Below, piece after piece: positions 12,141 through 24,289 of a DNA stretch of 64,000 bases; the first letter of the stretch is position 1; the number at the start of each line of letters is the position of its first letter. The DNA lies in assembly GCA_036873755.1 (NCBI GenBank), contig JAVTVY010006821.1, positions 62,001 through 126,000 of the forward strand, read 5' to 3'. Both the position numbers and the translations under genes were made by a program. The DNA is from Hanleya hanleyi. Taxonomy: Eukaryota > Mollusca > Polyplacophora > Lepidopleurida > Hanleyidae. The notes beneath the pieces are model-generated. The model searched no databases. It had not been told where the DNA came from and saw only the letters and a list, made by a program, of their open reading frames with translations.

Positions 12141-15083
12141 CCCCTCCCAATACTTGTTCGTCCCCGAACAAGGGATAACTTGGCTTATGGAGATTTCATG
12201 CAATATCCTTTACAAGTTTTCATAGATGGTTTCAATTCTTTTTCTGTGCTCCTACTCTAAACTGGTATTTACAATTTTCTCTCACAAATGTATTGCTTCT
12301 TTGTTTAGCAATCACAGAACAAACTGGATACCCAGATTAAACAGGTAAAGTAACTTTTAACACTGTCCAACGTTAACTGTATCATGCAAAGAACATAACG
12401 GTTCATGTAAGTGTTCATACAGTCCAAATGTCTTCTTCAGGCAGGTCATAATGTCCATTGCCTTTTCTGGTTTGAACTTTTAATTATCAGTCTAATTATT
12501 ATTAAGGTTTCCTATGCGTTCACATACCTATCATTTTCAGACTGATCTCAGATAATGAAATTATAAAATCATATAGATTTTGTTGAATTCAGGTTGCCCT
12601 CGAATAATTATCTCCATGTCAATTGTCAATGAGTCCTTCTGTAATCAATGTCATTGTGGCAATAAGTTCTCAGTACATGTATATACTTGAAACATAAAGA
12701 AAAGTAATTATGCTGAAATATTTCAGTTGTCCCTTAAGATTTTGGATTTTGTTTAGTTTTCTAGACTTTCGACCGAAACACTGAACTACTGAAAAATTAT
12801 TTCTTAAATCTTCTCATCTGTTCCAGGTTGTGTAGATGGAGTTGATGGAAGGACCAGTTCCTCTATCTAGGGCTGGATGGTGGTTTCTTCACTGTTGATT
12901 CTTCTGGGGGCAAGCTCAGAATCTGCCTGGTGATCGAAAGGTATCTCCAACATTGCTTCTTCTTCATATGGTTATCTCAAAGGTGATGCGACTCCAGACT
13001 CGAATGTTAAGTTTTACTCATTTTGCTCTTCCCAAGTCTACATCAGACTGAGGAAATACTTCTAAGCAACCACTTTACCAAACATTGGCTAGCTGGATCT
13101 ATATCCCACGTATAATGGTACTTCCTTAAGTACAGCGACTCCAAATGTGGTAATGTTACTTCAAACTATTAAACTTACATCACAGAATTTTGACAGAAAC
13201 AGTTTCCTCTTTACTAGCTTCAAGGACCTCTTTAGTTTCTTCAACAACTACTGCAATGTTTAACTCAGGACTAAGCCCAGCGCTTTTAGTCCCTGCGATG
13301 TCGCACCCATATATGAATCCCAATGACTACGACTCGCGTTCTGTATCAACCAAAATTATCCGCACCTCATTCTACGTTTTTCGGTTTTCCCTATAAAGGT
13401 TCGCATATGGCCCATTTACCCAGGATGCTGCTTCCCAGTTCAGGTTGACTAGCAACAATCTTTTGCGTCCCTGGCGGAAGAATGGTCGTCTCCGAAACTA
13501 CAAGACGACAGCAAAACTGGTGCCCATGACATAGAATTTGTTGACCGTTACATGTCAAGCAGTTTCCATTTAGATGAATTTCACAGTCATTCTTCATTAG
13601 AAAGTCCATTCCCAGGATCCTATGTAGTTGTATGTTAGCTACATGTATGACATAACTGATTGGTTGGTATCCATTTCAGAGATTCCGCTGATATTCAATA
13701 ATGTCTGATTAGCTGTCATTAACTGCATGGACGTTGTCTGTGTTACAGGTCGACTTTTCCTGCAGCATACGGTTGTATACACACTCAAATAAAATTGTAA
13801 CTCAAGATCAAAATTTATCAATAACAAATACGGTTTCCGTTTCGGCCTGGAACATAGTCATCCGCTTCCTGGTGGTTCTAACCCTACCTTTCATACAGCT
13901 TCGTTATCCTGTCTATGTTGTTGCTGACGGTTTTACATAGGTGAAACACGTTATTTCTCACGAATAGCTGTTTGTCCCATCTTCATCTGTTTCATGGAGC
14001 TTCCTTGGACCTACAACCGATCCTTGCCCTTTTGGGCCGGCTGTATCGCGTTTTCCGATTTACGTTGTGCAATTTATAGCTGATATGTTTCAATCCACGG
14101 CAGAACAATCGTGGATCACGTGTCCTCTCCTGACACCTTCAACATTCGATACTAGAATGACTTTTAACCTTTGAGCTTGTGTTTTGACATATCCGTATGA
14201 TACCCTATTAACACATTCTTTGTTTTTCACTTCCAGGGAAGATTTGATCATCGAATCCTCATTGCAGTGTGTGACATCTGCACGCCTGCTGAACTTGTCT
14301 GTAACACCAGGGTTGCCATGGTTACACTGTGCATCTACCTGCCTGTAACCGTTGATCTCCAGTGCAAAAGTTGCAACCGCTGATGATTTATCGGTTTACA
14401 CTGACTGGTTGGATATCTGTATACTAGAGTATCCAAGTTTTCTATAGCATTGAAGAAGGATATAATTGTCAACCATTCAAGATGTGGAGTGTCCATACCA
14501 GGATGTCGAATGGAAGTGGCCAACTCCCTTATCGCCTGTCCCAGTTCGCGTAGATGCTCCTCACTTGTGTTGATCTTCCCTCAGCTTTGCTAAACCTGTG
14601 AACTTGATCTCGCACCATAAATCTTGTTCCCAGAACTTCTATCAACTTGGTTGAAATCTTGAAATTTGTTCATCGGAGTTGCTCGCTTCGCAGCCCTGTC
14701 TACCTGTCCGAGTTGTGGATGTACATCTGTTTATTTAGGATTTGGTCTGCAGTTATTCCTTCCATGAACTGTCACTATAACCTATGGGGTATTCATTTCC
14801 TCTGACGACGATTTGCGCCTTACACGTGAGTTACGTCGTCTAGCCAACTCACGCGGGGGATGTTCTCAAAGCCGGAATGCTGACTACCTCATCTTCCAAC
14901 TACTGTTGATGTGATGGATGAAATGACACTTCGGGATGACTGTCCTCATTAATGCTGGTGTCCGGATCTCTCTGCATTTTTCGTCGGATGTATTTAACAG
15001 TTCAGCAAGGCTTAATGACAGTTTATGTACTTATGACACCAAGTACTGTAGAAACAATACTAATCCCACCGCTCGTCACCAAT
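12141..15083 (-). other. LTR element interior, mostly non-coding
   Basis: Besides the protease fragment, a weak gag-like trace occurs near 14040-14520 (degraded Cys/His region). No polymerase domains are seen. Confidence 0.5.
13391..13830 (-). pseudogene. Retropepsin-like fragment of the LTR element
   Basis: On minus the segment encodes MTANQTLLNISG (around 13700) and, in another frame, GMDFL-type MDFLMKNDCEIHLNGN followed by a Cys-rich tail (13391-13609). This order resembles the C-terminal half of a Ty3/gypsy aspartic protease, including the conserved hydrophobic-GMDFL block. The catalytic DTG region is not visible in an intact frame. It is the best coding evidence inside this element. Confidence 0.45.
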
Positions 15084-17290
15084 TGTAGCGGAAATTTCCA
15101 GTACTACATGTGTTAGTATGGAAACTTATTTTTCAATGTCTAGATATGCTGCCACCAGTACCACTAAGGGTGATACGACCTGTATGAACTCTCGTTCCTT
15201 ATGTGAGACTCGAGCGAGAACTGTTCTACACTGGTTTCTAATCTGTACAACCTTGTTTCTTTAGTATGAAACCTTATTGAACCTCTGCTTCAATAGACTT
15301 GAGCACAATTATAACCAATCTCTCTTCGGGGGTGCCGCTACCAAGGGGGTACGTTTTCGTCGTGTCACCAAGTAATTATACACTCAATCATAACACTTGC
15401 TCCATTCGCTGCTGATACTGCTGTGGTCAGGTTTCAACATCTATTGTTGTGGTATTTCATCCAGTCACCATAGTAAATTATATGGTCCCTTGACTTATAT
15501 TTGTAGCGGAATTGAATAATTCAGTTGCAGTCACTTTTGCAATAGACTATAGTCCTATACAATGATGAACATCAACAACGGTTTCAAGTTCAACAAATTA
15601 TAACTGTTTATTCACCTATATACAATTTCTGTTGTATACCAGTTTCATATATTGTCTATGCTATTCCTTGCATATATGTTTGCACCATGTTGAAAATAAA
15701 TCTGACATCTCTGTACTAGTTTTTATGGTAGTATTTCCAATGATATGGATCTACACGAGATCTCAGTTCGCTGTGTGCAGAACTTGCACAGAGTACAATA
15801 CAAATACGTTGTGTGCCGAAATGGTTATAGATACAATGTTGCTGTGCAGAAACGGTTGTACTTGCCGCCGACTGGGGAGACCCAACACTGTAGTATACGG
15901 TCTGTGCCAAATCGGTTGCCTGAACAGATTTGGTTGTGCTGGCTTAAATTCTGCTATAACCGCTTTGCGTGCCAAAAGTGTTTATTTTCCTTACTTACTA
16001 GAACTAACTTTCATGATTATTCACTGTTTATGACTTTTGCTCAGCGAAGTTATCCTTAGAAGTTCAGCTCAACTGTCGCGGTATGGCTTCCTGCCGCTCT
16101 CAGCAGAGTGCATTGAAATAACCTGGCTCCGCACAGCAAATGGGATTTCCCAGGTTAAGCTCAGCAAATGGGAATTGCCATGTTAAGCAGAACAGGATTT
16201 CTAGATGGTGTACAGCTCTTCTTGCAGCGATAATTCAGCGGGAAATCTTGCTATTTATTTAGGTTGAATACTATAAACATCTATTCTTCCAGTTGGTTGT
16301 TTGTACGATAGCAACTTCGGTTTTATTTTAGCTGTCGGAGAGAACTTGTATGTCCGGCTCTGAGAGCATCACCAAGTGTACTGTGCGAAAACGGCTGTAT
16401 TTATAGATTTCTGACAAAGCAGGCGGAGCCTAAAATACTACACGAAATGAGACGATCTGATTGGCCGAGAGCCGAAGTTTTGGCTACTGTCAATCACAAT
16501 TGTACACAGAACGGCTGAGAAATACGAAATGGGGAAATATTTCCATACCCCATACAATTTTATAACTAAATAATTTCCGTATAATTATTTCATGTTTCTG
16601 ACTGAACTTATGTGAGAAATATACCCAAAGATCTGGAGTTTGTATTGTGTGTTTAAATACAACTTCTACCGTCGCTAATTTATGAAACGAGGCCGGGAAA
16701 CACTGTCAAACTTCCCCGCCAAGTTCCCGCTCCATCCTCAAACAGCGTGTTGGCTACGAAAACATATCGGTGTTCCGTGCGATAAAACAGAAGAATGGAG
16801 ATGCTATCTGAACGATTCCTATCCGCATGGTAAGCGTAATACTATCAGTTTCCAAGTTATAATGTCCCAGACGCTAACTCGTCCGACAAACATAGTTTCT
16901 GACCGAAAATCCTATAACTTGACAACAACAACACAGCATGCAGTGAAAACTGGCGGCAAATCAGGTTGTCAAGAATTTTGATAAACTTCAAAAATCTATA
17001 GCGCTTAAATTACAACGTATTATGAGCTGACATTTCGCCATAATAAACTTGAATCTATTGTGCAAACATAGATAAGTAGGACTTTGCATGAAATTACGCG
17101 AAAGAGATGAAACTCACGGATTTCTGACTGGGGGTAAATTTCTCAACAGGCCAAGACAGACGATGTTTGCGTGAGGCTCTCGACGGTCTAATGTTTATGT
17201 TTTGGCACTGAAGTCGAGGCTCAAGAATGTGGGCACTTTATCCAACCATAGTTTTTAAAACACAATACTGGCGAATTTTCGCCACACTAC
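15084..17290 (-). repeat. LTR (right copy, 5' LTR on minus)
   Basis: Near-identical to 9934-12140. The minus-strand primer-site-like sequence lies immediately inside (15065-15083). Confidence 0.85.
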
Positions 17291-18094
17291 ATTGACAGAA
17301 GACGAAGTGTCGTGTACCAAAATTTAGGTCAAGGTCAAGGTAACTGTGAACCCAAAATCAGGAAATCACATTTTCATATGTCTGTCGAAGACGAGGTCAT
17401 GTAATGCGATGTTGCATTCTGTCCATTCATCCATTAACATTTGTTGTCCATGCGATATCTCTGGTTTCAAGGTATGGAATGATACCAAACTTTGAGTATA
17501 CCTTACTCGCATGGCAAAGAGGAGCCATACATTTTGAGATCAATTTGTCCAAGGTCACAGTCCTTCAAAACTGAATCAAGTTTTTCACCTACCATATGTG
17601 TTAGGTTGGAATATTCTCTCTCCTACATGTATATGGCATTCATCCTGTCTCCTATTTGAAACAGCTACAACTGTTGTGAAATAAAAACCATACATTTAGT
17701 AATTTAACGGGGAGAGGGATCCTTTATGAACTTCATACCTCTTTATTAACTCAAGAACAAAGGTTTACTTCATCACTTTCTTCTTCCTTCATGAAAAATT
17801 ATCTCGTCTGAAAGGAATCCATTTGCAGGAAAACTACTATTTTCTTGTGTTTGAATATTGTCGATTTCGGTGCGGGATATGTGAGCTCTCGGCTCTTGCT
17901 TCAAGGTCAACTGGTTACCAAGAGTTAAGCTCGTTTTAGTTTATCATTCAATATAAGATGTTATATATGTTACATTCTCAGAAGCACAAAATTGTAGGCT
18001 AGCTACCAATTGGAATCAAGGCTATCAAACAACCTTGAAATTTGGACCAATGGAATTCCAGATACACGGGCGTATATTGTAGCCCCTTGGGCTC
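17291..18094 (+). mobile_element. AGGTCA-rich element copy 1, right part
   Basis: Continues from 9933. Matches 20193-21013 of copy 2 along about 800 bp, ending in GGGCGTATATTGTAGCCCC and CTTGGGCTCTTGTT. Non-coding. Confidence 0.75.
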
Positions 18095-18212
18095 TTGTTC
18101 TCCATCTCTGGGCTTTCACTTCGAGGTTTACTTAGGTTCGTCGTTTCTTTGGGAGCAGTTTTTCGACACTCTCCATCAAGTGCTTCGTCCCCGTATAGAC
18201 CGTTGGACCAGT
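18095..18212 (+). pseudogene. DIRS-type RT, part 2 (palm with mutated catalytic box)
   Basis: Encodes LGFHFEVYLGSSFL, which lines up with the RT catalytic block where YLDD is expected. Here the aspartates are replaced by Gly-Ser, so the enzyme would be dead. The piece lies between two AGGTCA element copies and fits between part 1 (8367-8704) and part 3 (from 21014). Confidence 0.55.
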
Positions 18213-21013
18213 TTTTATACGCCTGCCAAAAGGCGGACGTATTATGTGATGGCGGTTTCCGTCCGTCCGTCGTTCCGTCCGTCCGTCTGTCCGTCCCTCG
18301 TGTCCGGTCTATATCTGGGACAGTTTTCTATCTACAGTTCTAATTTTTGGTGAGTAAACATTTTCATTATTACACTTGAATTACTAAAATCAACTAGAAC
18401 ATCAGTGGATTTACTGGGTTCCTTCTTGTGCGAATTATCGACATTACCAACACGATCAACCTTAAATCTCCATGACATTATGACGTTTTTAGATGAGTAT
18501 ACACTCACTTCCGCTCATCTAAAAACGTCACACAGCGGTGCAATGGCGGCGCCCAGTGCACGCCGTGGCGACCAACAAAATATTCAATATTTCTTTTATT
18601 TCGCATTCTATCAACATAAGTTTTATATAATAAGGTTTGGAATGCGATTGCCGATAAATATAGTCACACTCAAAAATAAGGTAAGTACTCCTTTAACCTT
18701 GATTTTGGTACGCGACACATCATCTCCCTATGGGGAGACGATGTCCTGAATGCTGACGTCATCAGTCACGTCATCCCACAGGCAACATGGCGGCGTCCAC
18801 GTCGACCTCAAAGCGGAAACATGGCTTCACAAATTGTAATAAAAATAATAGGTTATCACCCTCAACGACAGTAAAATAGTTGGTTACATTTATTTAAGAG
18901 TCTAACCTTTGTAATAGGAACCTATATAAAATAAAGTAAGTACTCCTTTAAGGTCAGAGGTCAAAGGTCACTGGCCTAAAAAACAGGAAATCACTGAAGT
19001 GTTCGTGTCCAGTCTATATCTGTGAATGTTTTCTATCCACAGTTGCAATTTTTTGTGAGTGGATACGCTAGGTGGAGACGATGTGTCGCGTACCCAAATT
19101 GAGGTCACGGTCAGAGGTCAAAGGTCACTGTTGCCTAACATCAGGAAATCATTGATCATTGACAGTTTTCTATCTACAGTTTTAATTTTTGGTGAATGGA
19201 TGCCCTAGGGGGGAACGATGTGTTACATACGAAATGTAGGTCGAGGTCAGAGGTCAAAGGTCAGTGTGACGGAAAAATCAGGAAATCATTAAAAATTACT
19301 AATTTTTTGTGAGTGGATTCAATAGGGGGAAATGAGGTGTCGCATACCAAAATATAGGTCAAGGTCGAAGGTCAAAGGTCACTGACCCCAAAATCAGGAA
19401 ATTATTAAAAATAATATTTCTTTGTGTGAGTAGATACATTAGGGGGACACAATGTGTCACATATCAAAATGTAGGTCAAGGTCAAGGTCAAAGGTCAAGG
19501 TCACTGTTACCCCAAAATCATGAAATTGTAAAAAATCATGATTTTTTGAGTCCATTGAGAAATTACGGATAGCCGTTTTGTCATGTACCAAAATTTAGAT
19601 CCAGGTCAATAGTCAAGATCACTGACACCAGAATCAAGGTCAAAGGTCAGTGTGACCTAAAATGACTAATATTTGGTGAGTGGATTCAATAGGGGGAAAT
19701 GAAGTGTCGCATACCAAAAATTAGGTCAAGGTCAAAAGGTCTCTGACCCCAAAATCAGGAAATTATTAAAAATAACATGTTTTCTGTGTCAGTAGATACA
19801 TTAGGGGGACATGATGTGTCACATACCAAAATGTAGATCAAAGATCAAGGTCACTGTGACCCCAAAATCGTTAAATTGTTAAAAATCATGATGTTTTGTG
19901 TCCATTGAGAAATTACGGGGAGATGGTTTGTCATGTACCAAAATTTAGGTCAAGGTCAATAAATCAGGAAATCATTAAAAATTACTAATATTTGTTGAGT
20001 GGATTCAAGGTCACTGTGACTCCAGAATCAAGAAATCTTTGAAAATTACTTTGTTTTGTGTCCGTAGATTCATTAGGGGGACATGATGTGTCACATACCA
20101 AAATGTAGGTCCAGGCCGAACGTCGAGGTCACTGTGACCCCCAAATCATGAAATTCATAAAAATCATGATTTTTTTTGTGTCCATTGATACATTGACGGA
20201 AGACGAAGTGTTGTGTACCAAAATTTAGGTCAAGGTCAAAGGTCAAGGTAACTGTGACCCCAAAATCAGGAAATCACATTTTCATATGCATGTCGAAGAC
20301 GAGGTCATGTAATGCGATGTTGCTTCTGTCCATTCATCCATTAACATTTGTTGTCCATGCGATATCTCTGGTTTTAAGGTATGGAATGGTACCAAACTTT
20401 GAGTATACCTTACTCGCATGGCAAAGAGGAGCCATACATTTTGAGATCAATTTGTCCAAGGTCAAAACTGAATCAAGTGTAGCTGACCATATGTGTTCGG
20501 TTGGAATATTCTCTCCCCTTCATGTATATGGCAGTCATCCTGTGCAGTTATCTCCCATATTTGAAAAAGCTACATTTAGTTAAACTGTTGTGAAATAAAA
20601 ACCATACATTTAGTAATTTAACGGGGAGAGGGGTCCTTTATGAACTTCATACCTCTTTATTAACTCAAGAACAAAGGTTTACTTCATCACTTTCTTCTTT
20701 CTTCATGAAAAATTATCTTGTCTGAAAGGAATCCATTTGCAGGAAAACTACTATTTTCTTGTGTTTGACTATTGTCGATTTCAGTCTGGGATATGTGAGC
20801 TCTCGGCTCTTGCTTCAAGGTCAACTAGTTACCAAGAGTTAACCTTGTTTTAGTTTATCATTCAATATAAGATGTTATATATGTTACATTCTCAGAAGCA
20901 CAAAATTGTAGGCTAGCTACCAATTGGAATCAAGGCTATCAAACAACCTTGAAATTTGGACCAATGTAATTCCAGATACACGGGCGTATATTGAAGCCCC
21001 TTGGGCTCTTGTT
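18213..21013 (+). mobile_element. AGGTCA-rich element copy 2
   Basis: Starts TTTTTATACGCCTGCC, ends CTTGGGCTCTTGTT, as copy 1. Contains many AGGTCA half-sites and DR1-type AGGTCAAAGGTCA. A segment absent from copy 1 occupies roughly 18357-18951 and holds GTAAGTACTCCTTTAA twice (18680 and 18935) and a perfect hairpin. Non-coding. Confidence 0.75.
18481..18530. repeat. Perfect 17-bp stem hairpin
   Basis: Arms TGACGTTTTTAGATGAG (18481-18497) and its exact inverse (18514-18530) flank a 16-base loop. Arms contain TGACG, a CRE half-site. Confidence 0.9.
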
Positions 21014-21840
21014 AGACGTTGGCATTATAGTTGTTTTGTCATCAACTCGTAGGGCTATTCATTTCTACGCAGGACCTTAGTCATTACGGTCGTCTCCTAG
21101 TTCGGTCACTGCAGTGCCATCTGTCTTATTTACAGATGTCGTCCCTCAATCCATTAGTGCTGGTATTGACGTCTCTACATCCACATCTGATTTGGTGGCA
21201 GTGCCGCCACATCGTCATGTGGGGTGTTCCTTTCTGATTTCCATCTCCGGATCACCATCTCTACACTGATGCTTCCGAGACCCGTTGGGGAGGCCATCTG
21301 GACTGACTGGAGGTGTCCGGCAGATAGTCTAGGTTGGATGCCAGACTTCACATCAACTTTCTGGAAATGAAGGCAGTCATCCTGGCAGTTCAGCATTGAA
21401 GTTGGCGTCTCGTGAATTCGTCCGTTCTCATCGCTACGGACAACTCTACTGTCAGTGCTCACATCAACAAGATGGGTACCACTCGATCTTTGTCAAGGTT
21501 TCGTCTGGTGTGGGGTCTTTATGACTCTGTCATCTCAATGCTCGCCATGTTCCGGATCGGCTCTTTGTTTTAGCGGACCACCTTTCTCGCCCCGACACCG
21601 TGCTTCAGATCGAATGGCCTTCATCCAGAGGTCTTCAGCCAGATCTGCAGCATCTGGGAGACCCCCCTTGATCGACTTGTTCGCGACGAGGAACTATGCA
21701 CAGTTCGCCCTCTTCGTCAGTCCGATTCTGTACCCTCAAGTTTTCGCCATCGACGCCCTTTCAATCAACTGGGACTACTTCCTGGCTTATGCCTACCCAC
21801 CCATGGCCCTGTTTCAGGAAGTTCTTCTTTAGATTACTCG
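21014..21840 (+). pseudogene. DIRS-type RT/RNase H, part 3
   Basis: RNase H start YTDASETRWGGHLD (about 21260-21303), followed by ATDNSTVSAHINKMG (about 21435-21475), the second acidic block, and then DLFATRNYAQFALFVSP and AIDALSINWDYFLAYAYPP (about 21680-21800), which are the typical end of the RNase H region in DIRS-like elements. Stops and frame changes separate these blocks. Continues into the recombinase module at 21871. Confidence 0.7.
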
Positions 21841-21870
21841 GCACGACTGCGTCATTCTGCTCGTGGTTCC

Positions 21871-22389
21871 GTGGTGGCCTTGTCGTCAGTGGTTTCCGGT
21901 ACTGGTTCCACTTCTCACTGCTCCGCCACGTCGTTTTCCAGTTTGGCCCAGCCTGTTGCGTCAACCTCACGGGATAATACATCACAACCCGCGGTGGCTC
22001 AACTTACACGTCTGCAGACTATCCAGAGTGCACTTACAGTCCAAGGATTTTCAGCAGAAGTTGCACAGACGATGGTTTCAGCCAATCGATCTTCCACATC
22101 GCAGCTCTATCAATCGAAATGGGCCTATTTCGCCTCCTGGTGCCGAGAACGTGATTCCGATCCCGACTCTGCCTCTCTTTCCTTAGTAGCTGACTTCCTC
22201 CTTCACCTACATCGTGATAAGAAGTTTCAAATCAGCGCCATTGAGGGGTTCCGGTCTGCTTTGGCTAAGGTTTTACGTCTTTCGACCGGCATCGACATTA
22301 GTCTGAATGACAATATCTCTGCTCTCCTACCTCTATTAAGCTGTTTCCCACAAGACTGCTTTCCTGGCGGCTTTCGCTTTGGCGTCTAG
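21871..22389 (+). pseudogene. DIRS-type tyrosine recombinase, N-terminal (core-binding) part
   Basis: An open frame of 172 residues: a Ser/Thr/Gln-rich lead, then GFSAEVAQTMVSANR, LYQSKWAYFASWCRER, LVADFLLHLHRDKKF and AIEGFRSALAKVLRL, which match the SAM-like core-binding domain of DIRS tyrosine recombinases. The C-terminal catalytic R-H-R-Y region is missing; the frame ends at 22389 soon after. Order RT-RNase H-recombinase is that of DIRS elements. Confidence 0.7.
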
Positions 22390-22632
22390 AGTTTTAACTA
22401 TTTGTAAGGATGCTCCTAAAGGGAGGTAAGCCATAGCAACAGCAGGTTTGATTTGATAACAAATACTAACATTATTTATAAATGTTTAATTTTTACCCCT
22501 CAGCATGTCCGTTGGTCTGTCCATCGCTGATTTCTCGTTAACATCATATCTCAAGAATGACTGTGCCCAGGAATACCAGATGTGACATTGACCAATTGTT
22601 TCGAGATCCCCCAGTCAAACGCTTCCAAATTT
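22390..22632. other. No gene recognised
   Basis: Short non-coding spacer. It includes AAAGGGAGGTAAGCCATAGC, the complement of text in 6280-6330, so it is another dispersed repeat. Confidence 0.4.
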
Positions 22633-23213
22633 TTATACGTCTGCTGAAAAGGGATGGAGCTGTCTGTCCATCCGTCCGTCCGTCCGTCCGTTTCGTGTCC
22701 GGGCTGAATATCGCGCACTTTTCAATCTACGGATCCGACGTCTGGTAGGTAGGTGCATTAGGGGGAGACGACGTGTCATGCGTTGCTTTCGTTCATGTTG
22801 GTCGTTCCCATGGCAACCAGACACACCCTCTTTTATCTCAGCCATTGTAAAGGTAGTTTCTCTCATGTCCGGACTGTATATCGCACACTTTTCCAGCTAC
22901 TGATCTGAAGATTGGTAGGTAGGTGCATTAGCGAGAGACAACACGTCATGCATTACTTTCGCTCATGTGGGCCATTTCCATGGCAACCAGACACACCCTC
23001 TTTATCTCAGTCATTGTAAAAGTAGTTTCTTTCGTGTCCGGACTGTATATCGCACACAAGCTACTGATCTGAAGTTTGGTAGGAAGGTGCATTAGGGGGA
23101 GATGACGTGTCATGCGTTGCTTTCGCTCATGTGGGTTGTTTCCATGGCAACCGGACACACCCTCTTTCTCTCCTGTCCGGACTGTATATCGCACACTTTT
23201 CAAGCTACTGATC
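22633..23213. repeat. GTCC-run element with ~165 bp tandem repeats
   Basis: Begins TTTTTATACGTCTGCTG followed by a GTCCGTCC run. Three to four units share CTGTATATCGCACAC, GGTAGGTGCATTAG, GTCATGCGTT and CCATGGCAACCAGACACACC. Ends in a further partial unit at about 23175-23213. Non-coding. Confidence 0.65.
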
Positions 23214-23696
23214 TTCAAAGTTTCTCAAATTTGGCGATACGTATCACATGCTGATAGCAAAATACGAGCGTAGCGTGCAAAGATGTATGACGTTACGTTT
23301 CGTAACTTATGTCTAATTCCGCTTAACCCGGGGCTAGGGGCCGTAATAACCCATGTACTTCAAGATCCTCATGGTGCTCATATGAACAGTCCCAATCAAA
23401 CTGTGACAGATACATCATTCTCTAGATGACAAGTTTACAACGATTATTATGGATTAGGAATACTGATCAGCGATACAGATTTGATATTTTTGGAACATCA
23501 TGATGTCTTGCCGGCATCATTGAAAACTGTTGACCGCTTTTCTCTTGCAGGAAACTAGTTTATGTATACTATATAATTGTCTTTTTGAATTTGATGCTAA
23601 TGCTGTTATATGGAATAGGTCTTTGGATTATGGATGCGGATATTCTTTAATGGACGACGGCTGAATTATGAATGGCAGACCAGACGCTTGTAATCC
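23214..23696 (+). mobile_element. 3' end of a non-LTR/Penelope-like retroelement (family P)
   Basis: Matches 32920-33398 with deletions: CTTGTGTCTAATT-like and CCGGGGCTAGGGGCCGT, then GGAACATCATGATGTCTTGCC, ending ACGCTTGTAAT. Several copies with the same 3' end and different 5' ends in this window imply a target-primed retroelement. Subfamily uncertain. Confidence 0.6.
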
Positions 23697-23876
23697 AGAG
23701 AAACAAGCATTGAATCTTGGTTTTAAATTTCTCCAAGAATACCAATGGATTGTGATCAGCATACACAATTACATTACCAGAGCTCTTGGTTATATACACT
23801 TAGAAATGTTGCAGAGTCAATACAAGATTAGACCTGACCTTTTCAAAGGTAGAATATGCATGTTGATGTTAATTGA

Positions 23877-24055
23877 AGTTAAGCAGCGTTGAGCTCGGTC
23901 AATACTTGGATGGGTGACCGGGTGCTGTACTGACTGGGCTGATCAGTGTCCAGAATAATAGGAACTGTGGACACTCTCGTGTTCTGGCACATGTAGGCAC
24001 CGTCGTGATATGACTGAAACAATGTTGAAAACGACGTTAAATCCTACTCACTCAC
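23877..24055 (+). mobile_element. 5S rRNA-derived SINE, 5' truncated
   Basis: Begins inside the 5S-like region (GTTAAGCAGCGTTGAGC), has the 5S box C ACTTGGATGGGTGACC and a tail ending TACTCACTCAC. Flanked by the 10-bp duplication TGTTAATTGA at 23867-23876 and 24056-24065, so it is a true insertion. Confidence 0.85.
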
Positions 24056-24289
24056 TGTTAATTGAGTCAAAGGTTTATTTACCCCAGCTTCATCCGCTTG
24101 AAGCAATAGAGCTCCTACCCCTACGTTGCCAGCATATATAACTACCTACCTGTCTATTGAATGATTTAGAAAAGTTGTAAGCTGGAAGCTTCTAACATGG
24201 GTTCATTTCTCAGAATGGCTTTGAGTTTTCAATGGCATTCTGCCAGCACTATGACCAAACAAATTTGGCGTTCTTTTTCAGAAGATTGG

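Larger units (their letters stand above)
9934..17290 (-). mobile_element. Young LTR retrotransposon with 2.2 kb LTRs, internally deleted
   Basis: Two direct repeats of 2,207 bp lie exactly 5,150 bp apart and flank 2.94 kb. A purine-rich tract (minus strand, 12141-12150) abuts the left LTR and a primer-site-like GGTGACGAGCGGTGGG abuts the right LTR, so the element reads on minus. The interior retains only retropepsin and possible gag traces; no RT, RNase H or integrase is visible, so it is probably non-autonomous. Comparison with the uninterrupted copy at ~20184-20200 shows the insertion point (GATAC|ATTGAC). Confidence 0.85.

Noticed and set aside
21175..21462. Minus-strand 95-codon frame
   Set aside because: It is the shadow of the DIRS RNase H region, which reads meaningfully on plus.
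23877..24055. Functional 5S rRNA gene
   Set aside because: Only part of 5S is present, fused to a SINE body with tail and flanked by a target duplication.
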